From CAKSEI01 sp964403505 (GTDB taxonomy: Bacteria > Bacillota > Clostridia > Oscillospirales > CAG-272), in NCBI GenBank assembly GCA_964403505.1, contig CAYOFP010000029.1, positions 1 through 15,755 on the forward strand: a stretch of 15,755 nt of DNA, given 5' to 3'. This document shows positions 1 through 7,021 of this stretch, one piece after another. Both the position numbers and the translations under genes were made by a program. The notes under the pieces were generated by a model that made no database searches, had not been told where the DNA came from, and saw only the letters and a list, made by a program, of their open reading frames with translations. Position 1 is the first letter of the stretch, and every line of letters starts with the position of its first letter.

Positions 1-50
1 ATCAACCTGCTGATTACAAATCAGCTGCTCTGCCATTGAGCCACACCAGC
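1..50 (-). tRNA. tRNA-Thr (anticodon TGT), 5' part only
   Basis: Read on the minus strand from position 50, the sequence folds as the first two thirds of a tRNA. It has the acceptor 5' strand GCTGGTG, then TG, a D-arm with stem GCTC/GAGC and loop AATGGCA, a single A, and an anticodon arm with stem GCTGA/TCAGC around loop TTTGTAA. The anticodon is therefore TGT, decoding ACA (threonine). The variable loop begins AGGTT. The T-arm, the acceptor 3' strand and any CCA lie beyond the window edge, so the gene is cut by the window and not truncated by mutation. A minus-strand promoter lies at 84-113. Confidence 0.9.
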
Positions 51-83
51 ATTTTTATGTCCGAATTCGTTCGGCGCTTCGTT

Positions 84-113
84 ATTATATCACAATGAGC
101 CTTTTCATGTCAA
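84..113 (-). promoter_or_regulatory. Sigma-A promoter of the tRNA-Thr gene
   Basis: On the minus strand TTGACA (113-108) and TATAAT (89-84) are both perfect consensus hexamers with an 18-base spacer. Transcription should start near position 77, about 27 bases before the mature tRNA 5' end at 50. This is a normal short leader for a tRNA gene. Confidence 0.8.
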
Positions 114-172
114 TACCTAAAACGAATTTTTTTGAAAATAGCTGATATTTATCTCGGCATTCCGCCTTTTTG

Positions 173-201
173 TTGACATAACCTCCAAATTTATATATAA
201 T
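173..201 (+). promoter_or_regulatory. Perfect-consensus sigma-A promoter upstream of the dxs operon
   Basis: TTGACA (173-178) and TATAAT (196-201) match consensus exactly, with the optimal 17-base spacer. Transcription should start near 208, giving a leader of about 74 bases before the ATG at 282. It diverges from the tRNA-Thr promoter, with about 60 bases between the two -35 boxes. I see no obvious operator or riboswitch in the leader. Confidence 0.85.
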
Positions 202-281
202 ATACTCGATATACTATATTTTGTCCGCCTGTGCCGCTTCGGTTGTACGGTGTCGGATCAATAAATCTGAAAGGTGATATC

Positions 282-746
282 ATGTCAAGCACAAATAACA
301 CAAATAATGAAAAAATAACGACGGAGGTGCCCGAAAAAAAGGCAGGGGGTGTCTTTTCGAACAAACCGGGTGTGCCCGTGCGTCATGCGCCTGTGCAGAA
401 GGCGGCTATGACACAGAAGGAGTCCGCTCCTGCGCAGAGCACAGTCGGACAGAAAAAGCAGATCTCCGTCTCCGAACTCGTCAAGCTGATCAATGCACCG
501 AAGCCGGAAAAGCCGCTCGAGAAAGAGCCGATATGGTCCTATCTTCTCATCGTAACGGGCGCAATTTTTGCGGCGGCGATCTTTTTCCTCTCAATTGCGG
601 TCGCATATTTCTATTTCCGCGGGGCGATCATGTCGCTTATCATCACACTGCTTCTCGGAGTGGGGGCGTCGGTTTTTGTCCTGTCCGCCACATTCATGCT
701 GCGCAAGATCGAAAAGGGGATCCGGGAAATAAAGACAAAGCTGTAA
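282..746 (+). CDS. Small two-helix membrane protein of unknown function
   Basis: A 154-residue protein I do not recognise. The ATG at 282 is chosen over the upstream in-frame start at 231 because AAAGGTGAT (about 270-278) sits just before it and the upstream extension looks like untranslated leader. Residues 1-80 are polar, low in complexity and rich in Lys, Pro, Ala, Thr and Gln, so probably a disordered cytoplasmic tail. Two hydrophobic helices follow at about 85-110 and 114-138, joined by a very short turn, and the protein ends in a basic tail of about 15 residues. It is the first gene behind the strong promoter and ends 9 bases before dxs, so the two are almost certainly co-transcribed. 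A role beside dxs cannot be inferred from sequence alone. Confidence 0.75.
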   Translation: MSSTNNTNNEKITTEVPEKKAGGVFSNKPGVPVRHAPVQKAAMTQKESAPAQSTVGQKKQISVSELVKLINAPKPEKPLEKEPIWSYLLIVTGAIFAAAIFFLSIAVAYFYFRGAIMSLIITLLLGVGASVFVLSATFMLRKIEKGIREIKTKL

Positions 747-755
747 TATAATTCT

Positions 756-2561
756 ATGGAATACAAAATCCTGAATAAAATCAATAATCCCGAGGATCTG
801 AAGGCGCTCTCGCCTGAAGAGCTCGGGCCGCTGATGGACGAGCTGCGTCAGTTCATGTGCGAGAAAGTGGAAGTGCGGGGCGGACACCTCGCCTCAAATC
901 TCGGTATCGTGGAGCTGACCGTCGCACTGCACCGTGTTTTTGACGTGCCGAAAGATCATATCATTTTCGACGTCGGTCATCAGAGCTATGTGCATAAGAT
1001 ACTCACCGGGCGGCGTGAGCTATTTGACACCTTGCGCACTCCCGGGGGACTGTCCGGCTTTACTAAGCGCAGCGAGAGCGAGTATGACGCATTCGGCGCA
1101 GGGCATTCCTCCACGTCGCTGTCTGCGGCGCTCGGGTTTGCAGAGGCAGACCGGCTTGCGGGAAACTCCGGCTATTCGATTGCCGTGCTCGGAGACGGAG
1201 CGTACACCGGCGGTATGATCCACGAGGCGCTCAACAACTGCCGCAAAAATCTGAATCTCATCATCGTCCTGAATGAAAACGAGATGTCGATATCCAAAAA
1301 TATCGGTCAGTTCGCCCGTCAGATCGCAAAAATCCGTGCGTCCAAGGGTTATTTCAGTACCAAACGCAGGATCATGACGTTCGTTCGGTATATACCGTTT
1401 ATCGGGGGATGGCTCTACCGCATGATAGCGAGAGTCAAAGTCAACTGGAAGAACCGGCTGTACGGCAGTAATTTCTTTGAGGAGTTAGGCTTATACTATC
1501 TCGGCCCGATCGACGGAAACGATTACGAGCACGTCGAGCGCCTGCTGACCGAGGCGAAGAATATGCACCGCTCGACGGTCGTACATATCAAGACAAAAAA
1601 GGGCAAGGGATACCCACCTGCCGAGGTAGAGCCGGCGAAATATCACGGCATACCGCCGGCAGGCACGCCCGAGGTGCGTAATTTCTCGAGTGAATTCGGC
1701 GATATCCTGTGCGATATGGCAAGGCGGCACGATAATATCTGCGCCATCACTGCCGCCATGTGCGACGGCACGGGGCTGAATGCCTTTCGCAAAAGCTATA
1801 CCAAGCGGTATTTCGATGTCGGAATTGCCGAGGAGCACGCTGCAACCTTTGCGGCCGCACTTGCCGCCGACGGGATGAGGCCGTATTTTGCGGTATACTC
1901 CTCGTTTTTGCAGAGGGCGTATGACAATGTCCTGCACGATATTGCACTGCAGGGGTTGCCCGTGGTACTGTGCATCGACCGTGCCGGCCTTGCGGCGTCC
2001 GACGGCGTGACCCACCACGGCATATACGACGTCGCATTTCTGAATACCATACCGGGCATCGAGATCTATACGCCCTCATCGTTTTATAAACTGCGTGAGG
2101 CGCTCGAGAGAACCTATAAAAGCAACCTTCCCTGTGCCGTGCGCTACCCGAATGCGGCAGAGCTCGTTCTGCCCGATGATTTTAAGGATCTGGGCGATTT
2201 CATGTACGATTTCGAGGGATCTTCGCCCGAGCGGGTGCTCATCACCTACGGCAGGATCGTGACTGAGGCGCTGAAGGTACAGGAGAAGTGCGGATTCGGT
2301 ATAATCCTGCTCGAGAAAATAAAACCGTATGACTCCATCGCCGAAAAAATAAAGACCGTCCTGCCCGAAAAATGCGATATCGTATTTTTGGAGGAGGGCG
2401 TATACGCCGGGGGAGCAGGCATGATGCTCCGTGATGCGCTCGGCGTCGATTTTAAGATATTAGCTATTAAAGACAGTTTCGGCGAGGGAAAGACGGGAGA
2501 AACAATATACGAGACGTGCGGTATTTCCGCCGGAAATATCAAGGAGGTATTTAATAAATGA
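756..2561 (+). CDS. dxs: 1-deoxy-D-xylulose-5-phosphate synthase family protein
   Basis: DXS condenses pyruvate with glyceraldehyde 3-phosphate, using thiamine diphosphate, to open the non-mevalonate isoprenoid pathway in the cytoplasm. The 601-residue protein aligns with the family along its length (E. coli has 620). Visible motifs are H44 in GGHLASN, the ThDP/Mg motif from GDG at 146-148 with downstream NENEMSIS, the TKKGKGYPPAE linker, catalytic Glu in the GIAEEH motif (E359), FLQRAYDNVLHD, DRAG, and D416/H420 in SDGVTHHG. Two usually conserved substrate-site residues differ: the His of 'GP(V/I)DGHD' is N255, and the Arg of 'RYPRG' is N466. The N-terminus 'LNKINNPEDLKALSPEEL' is typical, so the ATG at 756 is sound, yet I see no Shine-Dalgarno sequence, which suggests coupling to the gene ending at 746. 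The usual clostridial partners (xseB, ispA) are absent. It may be a divergent second DXS paralogue. Confidence 0.88.
   Translation: MEYKILNKINNPEDLKALSPEELGPLMDELRQFMCEKVEVRGGHLASNLGIVELTVALHRVFDVPKDHIIFDVGHQSYVHKILTGRRELFDTLRTPGGLSGFTKRSESEYDAFGAGHSSTSLSAALGFAEADRLAGNSGYSIAVLGDGAYTGGMIHEALNNCRKNLNLIIVLNENEMSISKNIGQFARQIAKIRASKGYFSTKRRIMTFVRYIPFIGGWLYRMIARVKVNWKNRLYGSNFFEELGLYYLGPIDGNDYEHVERLLTEAKNMHRSTVVHIKTKKGKGYPPAEVEPAKYHGIPPAGTPEVRNFSSEFGDILCDMARRHDNICAITAAMCDGTGLNAFRKSYTKRYFDVGIAEEHAATFAAALAADGMRPYFAVYSSFLQRAYDNVLHDIALQGLPVVLCIDRAGLAASDGVTHHGIYDVAFLNTIPGIEIYTPSSFYKLREALERTYKSNLPCAVRYPNAAELVLPDDFKDLGDFMYDFEGSSPERVLITYGRIVTEALKVQEKCGFGIILLEKIKPYDSIAEKIKTVLPEKCDIVFLEEGVYAGGAGMMLRDALGVDFKILAIKDSFGEGKTGETIYETCGISAGNIKEVFNK
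2541..2548 (+). promoter_or_regulatory. Ribosome binding site inside dxs for the SLH surface protein
   Basis: AAGGAGGT lies within the last codons of dxs, nine bases before the ATG at 2558. It decides the start of the downstream gene and lets it be translated independently of the 4-base ATGA overlap. Confidence 0.85.
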
Positions 2562-5500
2562 AAAAAATAATATCCGTCTTGCTTGCGGTATGCCTTGCGT
2601 TCGTACCGTGTGCGGCTGTCATTCCGGTATCTGCCGACGACGGACTCGCCGATTCAGGGCTCTGCTATACAGAGTCGACTGCGATGCTTAAAAATCCTTT
2701 GATGGGGTACCCCATATGCGGCTCGCTTCAGTTTTCCGATACGATGCCGATCAGAAACGACACGGGATTTGCATGGTACTATGTAAATTTAAACTACTAT
2801 TCTGCCGGAAACTCGCTTTATGAGAGCTCGGGCGGAAAGGGCAAGCGTCCCGTCGGCGGTGCGGATATCCCGATATCGCAGACGGCACTCGACCGCTTTG
2901 AAGAGACCCTTTACAATCTGCGCATGAACGGATCGACCTGCCTTTTGCGTTTTGTGTATGACTGGAACGGCACACCCGGGTGCGAGCCCACCGACTTTGA
3001 GATGATACTTACCCATATCAAGCAGCTCTGCGACCTCGTGAGCAGATATTCCGACGTCGTATATGGCTTCGAGTGCGGAATCATCGGCGTGTTCGGCGAG
3101 ATGCACTCGTCGAATTACTGCGGGAAAGAATATGCAAACAGGATCATAGATACCTATATTCACAATACACCCGACACTATGACGCTCATGGTGCGCTCTC
3201 CCACGTATATACTGAATTATCTCGGTCTCACCCGTGAGGAGTTGGCTACCTACGTCCCAAAGGAGGGGAGCGTGCCCTACCGACTGTCGTATTTCAATGA
3301 CGGGTATATGAATACCGCTCAGGATACGGGAACGTGGTATAACCGTGCGGTCGATCTCAAGTTCCTCGAGAAGGCGAGCGAACATAACTCCTACGGCGGA
3401 GAATACGGAAGCGCCTATTCGACCGAATACCTGCCGAACAGCGCCTGCGTGCCCGAAAACGCTATCCCCGAGATGTACCGCACGCATGTCAATTTCATCC
3501 GCGGAAATGTCTATAAAATAGGCGGAAACAATCAGATCTTCGGCTACGATCAGTTCGAGTATACCGATGAGTATGAGGAGGATTGGTTCCCCGATAACTC
3601 AGCTTTTTACGGCTCGGACTGCCATACATTCATCACGGCGCATCTGGGATACCGTCTCGTTCTGAGAAAGAGCTTACTCTCGTCACAGGCGAAGGCAGGC
3701 GGCGAGCTGCACTTAAAGGGCGTGATAGAAAATACGGGATTTGCCAATGTCCTGACACGTCCGACGGCACAGGTACTGCTCGTGCGGGACGGATATCTCT
3801 ATAAAACAGACGTTGACATCCAGGCATACGATATAAAATCCTGCACGAAATACGATTACGATATGACCTTTGCCCTGCCCTCGAATATGCCTGAGGGGGA
3901 TTACAGGGTGTTCTTACGCTTTTCGACGAGCACGACCTGCGCTCTGACCGAGGCGGCAAGCGGACTGCAATTTGCAAACGATGAGGATATCTACTACTCC
4001 GATTACGGCGCGAATATCCTCGGCACTGTTTATATCGCAAAAGCTGATACCGTATCAAGCGCCGCCTCCGAGCGGTTTGTGCAGTTGGGTTCGGCGCTTC
4101 CGGGTGCGAACACTCATGACGGAGCTCCGCTTCTTTCGGGATACGGTATGCCCGGCGTCAGCGCAAATGTGACGGTCACATATAATGCGGGCGATAGGAT
4201 CGAGCTTGAATCGCTGAATAAATACCGCTCTGACGATAAAGTTACATACAAATGGTATAAAAACAGCAAATTATATTCATCAGACGAAAAACTGACGATA
4301 GAGAGCGCTGCCCTTACTGACGCAGGCGAGTATTACGTCTCGGTGACATCGGGCGGCAAACGAACGACGACGGCAAAAATAACCGTCGTTATAACAGAGC
4401 ATAAGTTCGGCAAAACAACGGTCGTGCGTGCGGCGGCATGCCATTCGAGCGGCGTCGCTGAACGCAAATGCTCCGACTGCGGTATTGTCGAAAAAGTGAT
4501 ACTGCCTCCGCTTGAGCATGTGGCAGGAGAGGCTGAGACCGTTCCGTCCACCTGCACCGTCGAGGGAAGTGTATCCAAGAAATGCACGCTGTGCGACGAT
4601 GTGCTCTCTCTCTCGCTGCTCGACCTCGCCGAGCATGATTACGTCGATGAAATAAGAGAACCTACCTGCACACGCGAGGGTACAAAGAACAGCGTCTGCG
4701 CCAACTGCGGTCACACCGAGACGCAGAGTATCCCGGCAAAGGGACATAGATATGTATACAAGCTTGAGACCGGCGCCGTTATAGGTGTGTGTGTGTCGTG
4801 CGGTGATACATACATCGGCTCTGAGCTCGACGGCAGCATGAGTGTTGTCGGCATCGGCAAAGAGAGCTTTACGAATAGCAAAGGTGCATATGATGTAAAT
4901 GACGATATCGTTCTCATTGGAGAGGGCGGTTACTTAGAATCCTATGAGACGCAGACGCCGGCTGCCTATATCACGTTTCTTTTCAGGGCGACCGGCATTG
5001 AAACGCCTGTCGATATCGGCAAATTCCGTATGGTGTCTTATCCGAAGGGTCAGCCGAACAATCTGCGTGACAGCAACAATATGGCAAACTATTACGGCGA
5101 CTGTCTGTTCCGGATATCCGAGGACGGACTCTGGGCGTTTACCCTGAACTGGTATTTGATGAACGCTGCCGGCTCATCGTTCGGCGGAGTTGTCTGGGCG
5201 GCATTCAACGATCCCGACTCGACAAAGGGAAATAAATTTACCGTAAATGTAAATGACAATGCGAAAATAGAGCTGGTCGGCATCTACGAGGGCAAGCTGT
5301 CGGGCGAGGTTGCGTTTGTCGATGAAGATGGCGCTGTCCTTGAATATGCGAAAGAGGAGTATCATACCGGCAGTTACTGGTCAAACTCCATGTACAAAGT
5401 CGCAACGGCGGAGGAGTTATATCAGGGCGACGTTCTGACAAAGGCTCCTGACACGTCATATATATACACTTTCTCCCACTGGGCATACCCCGACGGGACG

Positions 5501-6376
5501 GCAGCGGACGGTCTTCTTACGAAGTCGGTACTTCATCCTGTCTTTGATGCAGAGGAGAACCGCTGCTCTCACGAAAAGACAGAGAAGACGGTGACGAAAG
5601 AAGCGACCTGCACCTCAGAGGGAAGCTCGTGCACGGTATGTGCCGACTGCAGTGCGATCATCTCGGTAGATGAAAAGATACCGATGAAGCCGCACGAGGA
5701 CGGAAATATAAAGATAATCGTCGAGCCGACGTTTAAAGTCTCGGGCGAGCAAAAGGTGTTCTGCGCCGGGTGTCACATGCTTTTGCGCACAGAGGCGATA
5801 TCTCCGGTCAAGAATAAATTCAGCGATGTCAATATCGGCGCATGGTATTCGGACGCAGTCAGCTACGCCGTATATCACGGACTGTTCAGCGGTACGAGTG
5901 AGACTACATTTGCGCCGAATACAAATATGACACGTGCGATGTTCGTCACCGTACTCGGCAGGCTCGACGGAGCACCTGACAACAGGGACGCAAAGACAGC
6001 ATTTACCGATGTCAAGACCGGACAGTATTACTCGGGATATATTGCATGGGCGGCGGAGAATAAGATCGTCTCGGGCATGTCTCCCACGACGTTTGCGCCA
6101 AACGCGAATATCACACGAGAAGAAATGTGCGTGATGATAAAGAACTATTGCGAGTACGCAGGAATTGCGCTCGTCGCAAAATCGAATCCGAAGGCATTTC
6201 TCGATTCGGGCAATATTTCGAAATGGGCGCTCAACGCAGTTGAGATCTGCCAGAGAAGTACCCTCATCACGGGCAAGCTTACAACTGAAAGCGGTTCGTA
6301 CTTCGACCCGAAAGGTCAGTCCACAAGAGCCGAAGTGGCGACGGTGCTAAAAAATCTGTGTTTGAATTTTGAGTGA
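2558..6376 (+). CDS. Exported multidomain surface protein: DUF4874-DUF4832-Ig-CxxC modules-SLH
   Basis: A 1272-residue exported protein. Residues 1-26 are a signal peptide ending VSA|DD. About 45-225 resemble DUF4874 (NPLMGY start, a run 'LLRFVYDWNG', then 'GIIGVFGEMHSS', the pattern of a glycosidase-like barrel). About 244-478 resemble DUF4832 (FNDGYMNT..GTWYNRAVDL, later LGYRLVLRKS and a beta domain). An Ig-like domain follows at about 536-612 (WYKNSKLY..DAGEYYVSV). CxxC-containing modules of the 'TC..G....C..CG' type lie at about 614-750 and 1003-1083, flanking a domain I do not recognise and an InlB/Flg_new-like beta repeat (about 918-1000). Three SLH repeats (about 1088, 1149, 1213 to the end), with TRA/TRE motifs, should tether it to cell-wall polymer. 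The glycosidase role is inferred from fold resemblance, and no substrate can be named. The start overlaps the dxs stop as ATGA. Confidence 0.85.
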   Translation: MKKIISVLLAVCLAFVPCAAVIPVSADDGLADSGLCYTESTAMLKNPLMGYPICGSLQFSDTMPIRNDTGFAWYYVNLNYYSAGNSLYESSGGKGKRPVGGADIPISQTALDRFEETLYNLRMNGSTCLLRFVYDWNGTPGCEPTDFEMILTHIKQLCDLVSRYSDVVYGFECGIIGVFGEMHSSNYCGKEYANRIIDTYIHNTPDTMTLMVRSPTYILNYLGLTREELATYVPKEGSVPYRLSYFNDGYMNTAQDTGTWYNRAVDLKFLEKASEHNSYGGEYGSAYSTEYLPNSACVPENAIPEMYRTHVNFIRGNVYKIGGNNQIFGYDQFEYTDEYEEDWFPDNSAFYGSDCHTFITAHLGYRLVLRKSLLSSQAKAGGELHLKGVIENTGFANVLTRPTAQVLLVRDGYLYKTDVDIQAYDIKSCTKYDYDMTFALPSNMPEGDYRVFLRFSTSTTCALTEAASGLQFANDEDIYYSDYGANILGTVYIAKADTVSSAASERFVQLGSALPGANTHDGAPLLSGYGMPGVSANVTVTYNAGDRIELESLNKYRSDDKVTYKWYKNSKLYSSDEKLTIESAALTDAGEYYVSVTSGGKRTTTAKITVVITEHKFGKTTVVRAAACHSSGVAERKCSDCGIVEKVILPPLEHVAGEAETVPSTCTVEGSVSKKCTLCDDVLSLSLLDLAEHDYVDEIREPTCTREGTKNSVCANCGHTETQSIPAKGHRYVYKLETGAVIGVCVSCGDTYIGSELDGSMSVVGIGKESFTNSKGAYDVNDDIVLIGEGGYLESYETQTPAAYITFLFRATGIETPVDIGKFRMVSYPKGQPNNLRDSNNMANYYGDCLFRISEDGLWAFTLNWYLMNAAGSSFGGVVWAAFNDPDSTKGNKFTVNVNDNAKIELVGIYEGKLSGEVAFVDEDGAVLEYAKEEYHTGSYWSNSMYKVATAEELYQGDVLTKAPDTSYIYTFSHWAYPDGTAADGLLTKSVLHPVFDAEENRCSHEKTEKTVTKEATCTSEGSSCTVCADCSAIISVDEKIPMKPHEDGNIKIIVEPTFKVSGEQKVFCAGCHMLLRTEAISPVKNKFSDVNIGAWYSDAVSYAVYHGLFSGTSETTFAPNTNMTRAMFVTVLGRLDGAPDNRDAKTAFTDVKTGQYYSGYIAWAAENKIVSGMSPTTFAPNANITREEMCVMIKNYCEYAGIALVAKSNPKAFLDSGNISKWALNAVEICQRSTLITGKLTTESGSYFDPKGQSTRAEVATVLKNLCLNFE

Positions 6377-6384
6377 TTTTTGGT

Positions 6385-6723
6385 TTTTTGCGGGGGAAAC
6401 TTTTTAGATAAAAAGTGTCTCTTTTGCGGTGCCCGGCTCTCCCTGCGGTGCGGACGCACCTTGCGAGTCGCCGACCGCTGCACTTCGTTTTGCCCGCTTC
6501 ATCCGCCACCGGCGGCGCGGGCAACCTCACCCCGCACCCCTTTCAAAAACTTTTATTGGGGAAGATTATCGCCGACAGAGATAAAGTTTTTGCGTCGCTT
6601 TTTTCAAAAAGCGACCGGGTCAAGGGTGCGTAGCCCTTGTCGCCGTCCGCAGACGGCGAAATTCCTTTGCCTTCCCAAAGTGCAAAAGAGGGAGAACCCT
6701 CGCCGGGGGTTCTCCCTTGGTTT
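6385..6723. repeat. Long intergenic hairpin-rich repeat, copy 1
   Basis: About 340 bases matching 10490-10905. Positions 6468-6620 are identical to 10624-10776 (153 bases). Both copies follow the last codon of an operon and start with the same TTTTTGCGGGGGAAACTTTTTAGA edge motif (6385 here). The repeat is built from hairpins: an imperfect one at about 6393-6420, GTCGCTTTTT/AAAAAGCGAC (6594-6603 with 6606-6615), CGCCGTC/GACGGCG (6641-6647 with 6652-6658) and AGGGAGAACCC/GGGTTCTCCCT (6689-6699 with 6707-6717). Open frames across it occur on both strands and in several phases, so they are not genes. It resembles a dispersed non-coding element family rather than a transposon, since no transposase is present. 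Confidence 0.85.
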
Positions 6724-6737
6724 GTTTGTGCAGGTTT

Positions 6738-6771
6738 GTGGGGGACACTTTTTGCAAAAAGTGTCCCCCAC
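6738..6771. repeat. 34-bp perfect palindrome
   Basis: GTGGGGGACACTTTTT at 6738-6753 is followed by GC and by its exact reverse complement at 6756-6771, so all 34 bases form one perfect palindrome. It lies just downstream of repeat copy 1 and is absent from copy 2. As RNA it would make a 16-bp stem without room for a normal loop. It lacks a U-tract, so it is not a standard terminator. Confidence 0.9.
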
Positions 6772-6803
6772 GCCTCCCACAAAAACCTTAAGGGGGAAAA
6801 ATA

Positions 6804-6875
6804 TATAGGCGACAGAGATAAAACGGTATCGTTCAGATATCGTTTTTTGCTGCAATTATATCTCTGTCGCATATA
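6804..6875. repeat. Nested inverted repeats
   Basis: The outer arms GCGACAGAGATA (6809-6820) and TATCTCTGTCGC (6859-6870) are exact complements, extending to 6804/6875 with one mismatch. Inside them AAACGGTATC (6821-6830) pairs with GATATCGTTT (6836-6845) through one G-U pair and is followed by TTTT, so the inner hairpin resembles a terminator. The same AACGGTATC hairpin recurs at 10944-10970, and half of it at 15691-15706. GACAGAGATAAA also occurs inside the repeat at about 6574, tying this segment to the repeat family. Confidence 0.8.
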
Positions 6876-6884
6876 ACTGTTCCC

Positions 6885-6931
6885 ATCAAAAGTTTTGAGG
6901 GTTTCAGGGAACTTTTTCAAAAGTTCCCTGA
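6885..6931 (+). terminator. Hairpin, possible terminator before the citrate synthase-like operon
   Basis: CAGGGAACTTTT (6905-6916) pairs perfectly with AAAAGTTCCCTG (6919-6930), followed by ATTTTAATC. The preceding ATCAAAAGTTTTGAGGG (from 6885) recurs nearly unchanged at 13549. The stem is AT-rich at its tip and the T-run is short, so termination is plausible but not certain. Confidence 0.45.
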
Positions 6932-6942
6932 TTTTAATCATA

Positions 6943-6971
6943 TTGCTTTTTTTTCGGAGATGGTGTATAAT
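6943..6971 (+). promoter_or_regulatory. Probable sigma-A promoter of the citrate synthase-like/argH operon
   Basis: TATAAT at 6966-6971 is perfect, and TTGCTT at 6943-6948 is a fair -35 with a 17-base spacer. A second TATAAT at 6978-6983 is an alternative -10. Either would give a leader of about 35-45 bases before the ATG at 7022. Confidence 0.6.
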
Positions 6972-7021
6972 ATTATTTATAATGGATTAGTGTCATCAGA
7001 CGCTTTTGAGGAGTATGAAAC

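Noticed and set aside
1491..2079. Minus-strand frames of 87-175 codons inside dxs
   Set aside because: Shadows of a well-supported DXS coding sequence, with no RBS or recognisable protein.
2789..3487. Minus-strand frame of 232 codons inside the surface protein gene
   Set aside because: Antisense shadow. The plus-strand frame carries clear DUF4874/DUF4832 motifs.
2558..6376. CxxC modules considered as zinc-ribbon DNA-binding domains
   Set aside because: The protein is exported and wall-anchored, and the modules match the extracellular 'TC..G....C..CG' pattern of gut Clostridia surface proteins.
6385..6875. Repeat-rich gap considered as a CRISPR array
   Set aside because: Its repeats are hairpins of differing sequence, not identical direct repeats at regular spacing, and no cas gene is present.
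6380..6941. Several open frames of 72-142 codons on both strands over repeat copy 1
   Set aside because: They overlap in conflicting phases, lack ribosome binding sites, run through hairpins and have arginine/proline-rich compositions typical of translated GC-rich non-coding repeat. The equivalent frames in copy 2 are not conserved in start or end.
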